64,000 nucleotides of DNA from Lepas anatifera (taxonomy: Eukaryota; Arthropoda; Thecostraca; Lepadidae), in assembly GCA_034440635.1 (NCBI GenBank), contig JAOTON010001605.1, forward strand, positions 124,001 through 188,000, read 5' to 3'. The position numbers and the translations under genes are program-made. How positions within the stretch are numbered: the stretch's first letter is position 1; each line of letters begins with the position of its first letter. Below are positions 55,741-64,000 of this stretch, one piece after another. The notes under the pieces are model-generated. The model was not told where the DNA came from and did no database searches. It saw only the letters and a program-made list of their open reading frames with translations.

Positions 55741-56498
55741 CAACACAATACGTCATAGGCGACAGAGTATGGTTCGATGCACTGGTCTGGAGGCTGATGA
55801 AATGCTGATGCAATCCAAGGCCAGACAGTGGCGTGACACCAGCGTCAGATCTCGTGAGCCAATGAGCGTTCGATACGTCATAGGGCGTTGGCTGGGGTGC
55901 ATCGTACGATGGACCCGTGGTCATGAACCGACAGGCTGCTGCGCAGTAACGGCAGAGCTCTTTGTCTGAGTGCGACTGCACTTATAATGGGAGGGGGACG
56001 AGAAATGAATATGCATACTAGAGGACCATTACTTATCGCGTCATCTAGTAATTAAAGTGAAGTAGTTAATAAATTTTCGTTACATCACAGCGCGAGGTCC
56101 TTTGAATGAAATTTTGGATTGTCGTCTAAAATTTTCGTTCACCAGATCTGATTCTGTTTACAGGCATCTCAATATCTGAAACATGATCACTTCAAGCGAG
56201 CAACACCAAACACATTACCTCAAAACATCCATACGGGTTAACAAAACTAAACACACGAACAAACATTTGCACACTTAAAACTTATTGTAACTTAACCTAA
56301 GGCATTTGCAACACAACTAAACAACCTAATCATGGCCTTACTAACCATTTGTCACGTTATCTGATCGTATATGACATCTTGTCAAATCACCATAATCCAA
56401 TTAATGAATCCGTTTCATCCAGTATCTGATGATTCCATTATGTCTAAGTACTCATTTCACTCTCAAGTGAAGAATCCGATTAATAACATCATTACATA

Positions 56499-56676
56499 CT
56501 ACTTCAACAACATGGCGGCCATTTTCATAAACATATCAACTTTCTGTTGACTGGTTAACACAGTGTCATCCACTGACTTATTCAGCGGGGATCTCAGCTT
56601 AACTTCATTTGAATCACCTTTGTCAGGCTTTTCTACGCTATCCTTTACAACAGGTTCATTATGTACAACATCTACA
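56499..56676 (-). pseudogene. Acidic-protein coding exon, 3' part (split by module D)
   Basis: Reads V-D-V-V-H-N-E-P-V-V-K from the insertion point to a stop at 56499-56501. Lys/Asp/Glu-rich, ending in an M-rich amphipathic stretch (V-D-M-F-M-K-M-A-A-M-L-L-K). It joins in frame with 60973-61485 once module D and one copy of ATCTACA are removed. Function unknown. Confidence 0.6.
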
Positions 56677-57112
56677 AGACACCTCGGCCTGCGGCCTCGG
56701 CAGGTGCCGCTCTGGCGCAGGAGAAGCCGGTGACAATGTACGTTAGCCAAACAGTTCGATTGACAGGCGAGTTTTTTCAGCAGTTTGATACTTATAACAA
56801 CGCAATGTTGGAGTTTTAGGTTTTGTGTTCGATTATGGCTCCATTCAATCCCCTGTCTAGGCCCATGTTTTCCTAAATTACCATGTCTCTACATACTGCA
56901 CCACGCTTGCCCTCTGTTCATATCATCAAATAAATAAACACACGCATAATGTTTGTTTTGTTAAGCAAAGACTGGGCATGACGAGAAGAAAGGAGATACA
57001 ATATAAAATATGATGGGTTTTCCGACGGTATTTCACCCATACCTGCAGATTTTCACCAAATTCAGCCTATTTGTTACCGAGTTATGCCCCAGCACGAGAC
57101 CTCAGCCCCACC

Positions 57113-59290
57113 ACCGAACTGATGTCCTGGATCCGCCTATGCTCGAGCTCCTTACCCCAGCCCCTTACATATGTCCTGGATCTGCCTATGCTCGAACTCC
57201 GTAGCCCCACCTCTATACTGCCCTGGACCCGCCTATGCTTGAACTCCTTAGCCCCTACCCCTAATGATGTCCTGGATCCGCCTATGCTCGAGCTCCCGAG
57301 CCCCACCCACGTACTGATGTCCTGAATCCGCTTATGCTCGAGCTCCTTAGCCCCACTCCCGTACTGATGTCCCGGATCCGCTTATGTTTTAACTCTTTAG
57401 CCCCTACCTGTTTTAACTCTTTAGCCTCTTGATGTCCTGGATCCGCTTATGCTCGAGCTCCTTAGCCCCACCCCCGTACTGATGTCTTTGATCCGCCTAT
57501 ACTCGAGCCCCTTAGCCCCGGCCCCGTACTGATGTCCTGGATTCGCCTCTGCTCGATCTCCTTTGCCCGACACCCATACTGATGTCCTGGATCCACCTAT
57601 GCTCGAGCTCCTTAGTCCCATCTCCGTACAGATGTCCTGGATCCGCCTATGCTGGATCTCCTAGCCCCATCCCCGTACCGATATGCTGGATCCGCCTATG
57701 CTCAAACCCCTTAGCCTCTAACCCCGTACTGATATCCTGGCTCCGCTTATGCTCGAGCTCCTTAGCCCCACCCCCGTACTGATGTCCTGGATCCGCCTAT
57801 GCCCGAATTCTTTAGCCCCTACCCCTCTGCTGATGTCCTGGATCCGCTTATGCTTGAGCTCCTTAGCCCCACCTCTGTACTGATGTCCTTTATCCGCCTA
57901 TACTCGAACCCCTTAGCCCCATCCCCGTACTGATGCCCTGGATCCGCCTCTGCTCGAGCTCCTTAGCCCCACACCCATACTGATGTCCTGGATCTGCCTA
58001 TACTCCAGCTCTATAGCCCCACCCCAGTACAGATGTCCTGGATCCACCTATGCTCGATATCCTTAGCCCCACCCCCGTACTGATGTCCTGGATCCGCCTT
58101 TACTCAGGCTCCGGAGCCACACCCCTGCACTGATGTCCTGGATCCGCCTATGCTCGAGCTCCTTGGCCCCACCCCCGAACTGATGTCCTGGATCTGCCTA
58201 TGCTCGAACTCCGTAGCCCCACCTCCGTACTGCCCTGGATTCGCCTATACTCAAACTCTTTATTCCCTACCACCCTACTAATGTCCTGGATCCGCCTATG
58301 CTGGAACGCCCGAGCCCCACCACCGTACTGATGTCCTGGATCCGCCTATGCTCGAGCTCCTTAGCCCCACCCCCGTACTGAGGCCTGGATCCGCCTTTGC
58401 TGGAGCTCCTTACCCCCACCCCCGTACTGATGTCCTGGATCCCCCTACGCTCGAACTTCTTAGCCCCACCTCCGTACTGATGTCCTGGATCCGCATATGC
58501 TCGAACTCCTTAGCCCCTACCCCCTACTGATGTCCTGGATCCGCCTATGCTCAAGCTCCTTACCCCACCTTCTTCCTGATGTCTTGGATCCGCCTATGCT
58601 CGAACTCCGTAGCCGCTACCCCCCCCCACTGATGTCCTGGATTCGCCTATGCTCGAGCTCCTTACCCCACCCCCTTACTGATGTCCTGGATCCGCCTGTG
58701 CTCGAACTTCGTAGCCCCACCTCTGTACTGCCCTGGATCCGCCTATGCTCGAACTACTTAGCCCCCACCCCCTACTAATGTCCCCAATCCGACTATGCTC
58801 GAGCTCCCGAGCCCCACCCCCGTACTGATCAGCTGAATCCGCTTATGCTCGAGCTTCTTAGCCCCACCGCCGTACTGATGTCCTAGATCCGCCTCTGCTC
58901 GAGCTCCTTAGCCCCATCCCCGTACTAATATCCTGGATCCGCCTATGCTCGAACTCCGTAGCCCCTACCCCCCTACTGATGTCCTGGATCCGCCTATGCT
59001 GGAACTCCCGAGTCTCACCCCGTACTGATGTCCTGATTCCGCTAATGCTCAGCTGCTTAGCCCCATCCCCGTACTAATGTCCTGGATCCGCCTATGCTCT
59101 AACTCCCTAGCCCGACCCTCGTACCGATGTCCTGGATCCGCCTATGCTCTAACTCCCTAGCCTCACTCTCGTACTGATGTCCTGGGTCCGCCTATGCTCG
59201 AACTCTTTAGCCCTTACCCCCATGCTGATGTCCTGGATCCGCTTATGCTCGATCTCCTTACCCCCACACCAGTAACGCCTCACCTCCGTG
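57113..59290 (+). repeat. 50-bp minisatellite array D
   Basis: About 43 units matching the second higher-order block of array C unit by unit, including the TTTTAACTCTTTAGCC variant near 57397-57427. Confidence 0.93.
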
Positions 59291-59310
59291 CCCTCCCGCC
59301 CCCGAAACGA

Positions 59311-59579
59311 CATAGGCGGATCCAAGGGGAAAGGGGACAGGTGCCCCCCATAGAATCTTAGCGCCCCCTGAAATTGTTCTGGAAACCCCTGGAAAGTTCG
59401 ATGGCACCCCCTGAAATGTCGTCTTCCCCGAGATGCAGGTATCGGGGTCTACTGATAGGTTTTAGCGCCTACTGGATAGGTTTTTCCGGCCAAAAGTGGC
59501 GTCCCTGGTGTAGATAGCGCCCACCAGGAAGTTTCCCCTTCCACCTCGCCCCCGATAGGCAATCCTGGATCCGCGTATG
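59311..59579 (+). mobile_element. M3 MITE, copy in module D
   Basis: CATAGGCGGATCCAAGGGG to CCTGGATCCGCGTATG, as in modules B and C. Confidence 0.8.
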
Positions 59580-60972
59580 GGAAGCGACATTTCAGGGAGC
59601 GTCATCGACCTTGAGAGGCGTGTCTTTACAATTTCAGAGGGCGCCGATGGTCGATTGGGGGTTGGGGGAGGGGATGGGGGGAGAAGGGTGGGGGGGGGGC
59701 ACCTAGCCTACTTATTCCCTGGATCCACCCATGGTCCAAAAACAGAAACATAATACTCTTATTGTAAACTCAGACTTTTACGGTACTCTAATTACTTGTG
59801 ATGCATTATGGGTAGTGTTGGGTACTTTTTTACCAGACCATAAATAAACAGAAACGGCCGCGCCGATCGCCGGCGTTGCCGCGACGTGGACGCAGGGGTG
59901 ACGCGTGGTGATTTGCTACAACGATGCGTGGAGAAACGGCATGTTAGTAAAGGTAACTTGGTGTTTCATTGATATATATGCAGATGGAATGTCGACATAT
60001 GTCTCTTACCTAGCTGCATGCAAAATTTCATTTCCCTCCAATGACTCTAACCACCCTAAACCCCGGTGTGAAGCAAAAATGAACTGATAAAATTACCACT
60101 GTGAAATGCATTTTACGGCTTATAGCGCGGAAGCCGTAAGACATAAGTGGGGGGTATGAGTGAGAGAAATGACGGCAACGAAGTTTTCTATCCAGCCGTG
60201 TTAAGTTCAATACCGTAGCTATCATGGTCTGGAAACCAGGGGGCTGAGAATAAAAATTTTAAAAACTTATATTTTATTTTTGCCTATAAAATAAAAAGTT
60301 TTAGTCTGAAAGTTTCTATCTCTAAATATATAATAAAGGAGGCTATTCTCTCTTATTATCTGAAATGGGAACTAATTTTTATCAATTAGATCGGAAGATA
60401 TAAGGGTTTGAATGATATTTTGGGAAATGCAGACCTTCACGGAATGGGCCAAAAAGGACCCTTAAATTTCCGTTTTTGTTTTGTTTCTGTGTTTGTGCAG
60501 TACTGCACAAACCGGCCTTTAAGTTGATATTTGACTCAGAACCTGAACTGCTGTAGCTTCAGATATTTCGAGCCTGTAGTTTAGACCATGAGTTTTATGC
60601 CAAATTTAGGGTGCAAAGTTTAAAAGCTAATTTAGAGCCCTAAATTTACAGCTTTTTCTTTCCAACTTTTTGTGTGAACTACAAATTTGTCTGATGTAAA
60701 AGGGTGCAAGTTTGAAAACTGTAGATGAATTAGCAAAAAATAGAAAAATAAAAGTTAAAAATCGCATAATGCAAAATTCTGGGCAAAATTTTGAAAATTT
60801 TGCAAATTGACAACCGTGGTGCTTATTCATTTGGAAGTGCCTTCTATCCACAAAAGTTTTAGGTCTCTGATACCAGCGCTCAGAACAGACAACAACAACA
60901 GACAGACACGACGAGACCGGAAAAACTGTCAGAATAGAAGCCGTTTCTTACTTCGTTCGTCACCGGCTTCTG
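59580..60972 (+). repeat. Common tail plus single terminal hairpin, module D
   Basis: Tail as in C; from about 60905 one hairpin unit (CGACGAGACCGGAAAAACTG to CACCGGCTTCTG). Marks the right end of the mobile unit. Confidence 0.85.
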
Positions 60973-61485
60973 ATCTACATCAGCAATATCTACATTTGTA
61001 CTCTCAATGTCTGATATTTCTGAATCAGACGAGTCATCTGCAGCGATGACTTTATTTGGGGGATAATCATCTTCAGAATCTTCTGATTATACGTCGCGGT
61101 CTCGCTTGACCGGCACGTATGCGGTTGCATCTGGATTGAGATCCGAATCCAATGGTTCAAAAACTCTTTTTGCATCCGGTATTGGAGATTCTAAACCACG
61201 TTTTGGCTCTCTTTCTCTTTGTTCTCGAATCTGTTTGGCTAATTTCGCCAAAGGAATATCATCCTCCTCGTCTGAGGTAGGGTTATGCATCCGTTTCGCC
61301 AACCTTGAAAGCGGAATATCATCCTCATCTTCAGAGGATACATCAGGTTTTGATTGGCCAGAACTAGAATTGAATTGAGTGTCAGATAGCGCGGGTTCCG
61401 AAAATCTAACTGGCACAGGAGTTACATCCATATCATCATCATAAGATAATTTTGAACTGCGAGGGGGCTGAATCCTGATTGGGAT
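60973..61485 (-). pseudogene. Acidic-protein coding exon, 5' part
   Basis: Open frame from a possible splice acceptor (minus strand CCACCTCTACTCAG, exon from 61485) to the insertion point, with one in-frame TAA at 61087-61089. Two repeats of D-E/E-D-D-I-P-L-x-x-L-A-K occur about 23 residues apart, then a basic patch (P-K-R, V-K-R-D-R-D) and, after the stop, a Ser/Asp/Glu-rich stretch. The acid/basic layout suggests a nuclear protein or a transposon-encoded accessory region, but I cannot name it. The stop plus the split by module D make it a likely pseudogene, unless the TAA is a sequence error or a genuine terminus. Confidence 0.55.
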
Positions 61486-61491
61486 CTGAGT

Positions 61492-63170
61492 AGAGGTGGG
61501 ACTTTCTAGGCCCGGGGGCCCGGGGCAAAAGCCCGGCCCAGGCCCGCGGGCTTTGACCGGGCCTGAAGGCCTGATTTAAGCCAATGTCGGGCTGATAACG
61601 GGCTTCACCCAGGCTCATTCCGGGCTTCAACTAAACTGGGACTTCAAGTCAATTTTCTGTAAGTTAAATAAGCCTTTTTCAGTACAGACCTAGTTTTTGC
61701 CACTGAAACATAATCTTATTCATGCACCAGCAACTTTTGAAAATGCATTTACAATTAATTTTGAGACTTTTAGACATACATCAGGAATGTAAAAGCATGA
61801 AGCTCTAGCTTTCTATCTGTTACTCATGCCAGGGTCAAAAGCAAGTTACTTAAATCTGAATTAATATTTAAAATCAAATATTGAATAATGCCTACAGTTG
61901 CACACATCCATGCCGTACTGTCATCTTATGAATATCCTAATTACTTTAAAATTTTCAATTCATATATGGGTGAACAAAATATAAATTGTGATATCATATT
62001 TGTTACTTCCATATTGTCAGTATACCATTTCAAAGGAAGTCATTTAACCAATTTGCTGCTAACATATTGATATTAACACCTAGCTCTAGCTAGAAAATTC
62101 TTTCGAGAAGCTTTCTGCTCCAGGTAAAAAGAAAATGTTATCTATGGAGCCATTCCCATGTCCTCTACGAAAAATGGTGAAGTAAATATGTCAGGTACAA
62201 ACTATCTAGTGGGAGCCCATAATTGTCAAATTGGCCTGGTAACTCTAGCTGCAAGAACAAATGTTGATAAGTTTGACCCTTCCACAGCTTCATCTTGCTC
62301 TTTCATTGCCCAAAAGATGCAAAATCCACTCAGAAAGGGCTAGTATAAGCAAGGAAATAGCCACAAAGAAAACATGTTTTTGATCGAAGTACTTCAAAAC
62401 ATATAAATTAGTCAGTTGTGGGGAGATACTGGGGAGAGCAGTCAGCCTTAGAAGGAACCTTTGAAATTACACCAAAACATGAATATACTTGACAGTATGT
62501 GTTGCATTTTCCTTGTGGAGATACTTCCCTGGCCTCTATGAAATACAACTTCTATTATAAGCTTTGAACTTGAACATAACAGCACTTCCCTCCCACCACA
62601 CTAAAGGTATTATCGCAGTAGGTGGATCACATCTCGCGGTTCAAAAGGATTACATCAGAAGGTCCACTGATCAAAGGGTCTAATGTTCAAAGGTTCTACC
62701 CTGTGAAAGTTAGACCTTTTGAATAAGAAGTCCACAAACAAGTGCACAAAAAGTGGCCTATTCTCAGGAACAAAAGAAATGCACCACACACTTTGTGCTT
62801 ATTTTTTAAATCTGTGAAATTTTAAAATATATTTTCAAAAGTCTTGAAATATTTTCGCTGAAATAAACTTACTATTCTGGTAAATTTTGGTGAAAAATGT
62901 TTTCATAAATGATTGCTCTAATGTAGACAAGCACGGCGCTTCAGATACCTACGAAGCGCAAGCCCGTCAAATACAACAAAGCAAACAGAAATAGTGTTCA
63001 AGCCCAAATGGTGATGTGGATGGGATTGAGTTGTTTTTTTGTGTCAGATTTACTTTTTGGTGGAGATTGGTGCAATATTTTTATTCAATGTTTGGTGCGA
63101 ACCTGTGGAAAACTAGTGGTTCCTTATCAAGATAGTTCTTTATGGCTGGTGGTTTGATAATTGACCCCGG
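61492..63170. other. Unassigned stretch with GC-rich element-like start
   Basis: TAGAGGTGGGACTTTC followed by CCCGGGGGCCCGGGGC and GGCCCAGGCCCGCGGGC (61492-61570) resembles a hAT-type end with GGCCCG subterminal repeats, but no inverted partner was found. The rest is AT-rich with no gene. Confidence 0.35.
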
Positions 63171-63205
63171 TCACGCTCACCAGTGGCGCTAGTGTGCCAT
63201 CCAAG

Positions 63206-63231
63206 ATGGCCGCGAAAGAGGGACTCGAAAG
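63206..63231 (+). CDS. Possible first coding exon fragment
   Basis: CCAAGATGGCCGCGAAAG is a strong initiator context (YY1-like AAGATGGC). The frame reads M-A-A-K-E-G-L-E, then meets a donor-like AG|GTAAAC at 63230-63235. It sits after a locally GC-rich stretch (63160-63220), consistent with a 5' exon. No second exon was found in the remaining 800 bp. Confidence 0.25.
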
Positions 63232-63570
63232 GTAAACAACGTTAGTGGGCCCGGGAATAGCATGGTAAGCGGTGAATTATACGTGTTTTATGCCTGGTAT
63301 GTGGCAGTGGCTTATACCCAGCCGCTGCAGAAGGCAGTGAGGAGCTCAAATTCGAAGAGTTTTTGGTCCCAAGGAGCAAAGTTTGTAGTCAGGATCAGGT
63401 TAAAGTTTGCTGCAACCCCCCACTTTTTTGCCGGTGGCGACGCTTATGTTTGGAAACGCATTTTCCATCGTACATTCAAACTGGAATTTCAGAGAGCTTG
63501 AAACGAATAAAGGCGTATATCTACCGAATTATTTCAAGATGTCAGTTTCCCGGGCTAAAAGGAATACAGC

Positions 63571-63846
63571 CATAGGCGGATCCAAGGGGACAGCAAAGTG
63601 GGCATGTGCCCCATAGGCAGATCCAGGGGCAAAGGGAGTATGTGCCACCCGCCATTGACCCTCGGCGCCCCCTGAAATGGCCACGCCCCCTGAAATTTCG
63701 CTTCCCACCCCCCCCACCCCAGGATGCGAAAGTCGGCTCCCACCGATAGGGTTTTGCTCCCATCCGATAGGGTTTCTCGGTCAAGAATGGCGCCTCGCCT
63801 CCCCCCGGGAAGGTGCCCCCGATCGGCAATCCTGGATCCGCCTTTG
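63571..63846 (+). mobile_element. M3 MITE, free-standing copy
   Basis: Starts CATAGGCGGATCCAAGGGG, repeats its first ~45 bp (CATAGGCAGATCCAGGGG at about 63613), and ends CAATCCTGGATCCGCCTTTG. Shows that M3 exists outside the composite modules. No target duplication identified. Confidence 0.75.
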
Positions 63847-64000
63847 ATGACGGTCCAGGGATAAATGCCTACTCCTGCTAGAAGCAGGCTCAAGGGAGTG
63901 GAAGGAGGCATAAGCGGAACTGGAGATCGCCCCACAGCCAGTCTGCAAAGTATGGCAGCAGGCCAGACGAGTCGCCCCAGCCATCTAAAATTCTCGCACC

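Larger units (their letters stand above)
56677..60972 (+). mobile_element. Stand-alone module D of the composite family (4.3 kb)
   Basis: Head (CCTCGGCC from 56682), 50-bp array, M3 MITE, common tail and one terminal hairpin repeat ending CACCGGCTTCTG. Flanked by the 7-bp repeat ATCTACA (56670-56676 and 60973-60979). Removing the module and one repeat restores an open frame across the site (minus strand). It is almost identical to module C from about 40200 on. An alternative reading is Helitron-like: ends TC...CTGA inserted between A and T. The 7-bp repeat favours a duplicating insertion. No coding capacity. Confidence 0.85.

Noticed and set aside
61492..62600. hAT element starting at TAGAGGTGGGAC
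   Set aside because: The GGCCCG-rich start is suggestive, but no inverted end or target duplication could be found.

Overview
This window looks like metazoan nuclear DNA: a repeat-dense, nested graveyard of transposable elements. I see no bacterial or phage gene organisation, no rRNA gene and no intact tRNA gene. It holds tRNA-derived SINE pieces, hAT-type and TTAA-target DNA transposons, two non-LTR retrotransposons, several minisatellites and long non-coding stretches. That mix suggests an invertebrate animal, but I cannot name the taxon from sequence alone. The only long coding frames are the two ORFs of one L1/Tx1-like retrotransposon, and that copy is dead.

Layout. 0-7 kb: mostly unassigned DNA with three short terminal-inverted-repeat (TIR) elements (3251-4110, 4757-5060, 5612-6562). 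7.1-10.0 kb: a large palindrome, arms of about 1.18 kb around a 463-bp spacer, with the same MITE and SINE nested in both arms. 10.8-11.6 kb: a TTAA-flanked MITE rich in AGGTCA motifs. 12.07-15.32 kb: a hAT transposon with a perfect 8-bp target duplication, a decayed transposase C-terminus and a 5'-truncated LINE inside it. 15.9-17.9 kb and 23.5-25.2 kb: more TTAA-family elements, including one copy inserted into another.

25.73-51.55 kb: the most remarkable object, a giant nested unit with hAT-like ends (CAGGGGTGTAATTTTC) and a perfect 8-bp target duplication (CCCACAAT). Its core is a 20-bp minisatellite. Into it went an L1/Tx1 element (about 28417-47441). Into ORF2 of that L1, between endonuclease and reverse transcriptase, went a 12.4-kb composite (31925-44343) built of three head-to-tail modules that include 50-bp minisatellite arrays and end in eight hairpin-forming repeats. 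A second hAT-ended minisatellite element (48758-51280) and TTAA MITEs also sit inside the giant unit.

51.6-64 kb: mostly unassigned DNA. A fourth, stand-alone module of the composite family (56677-60972) is flanked by a 7-bp direct repeat ATCTACA and splits a minus-strand acidic coding region; removing it rejoins the frame. The C and D modules are almost identical, which suggests recent mobility or exchange.

The undescribed system I would follow up is this modular family: a GC-rich head with a subterminal inverted motif, a 50-bp array whose monomer carries the terminus of the MITE next to it, a conserved 1.3-kb tail, and a terminal hairpin. No transposase is visible in any copy.
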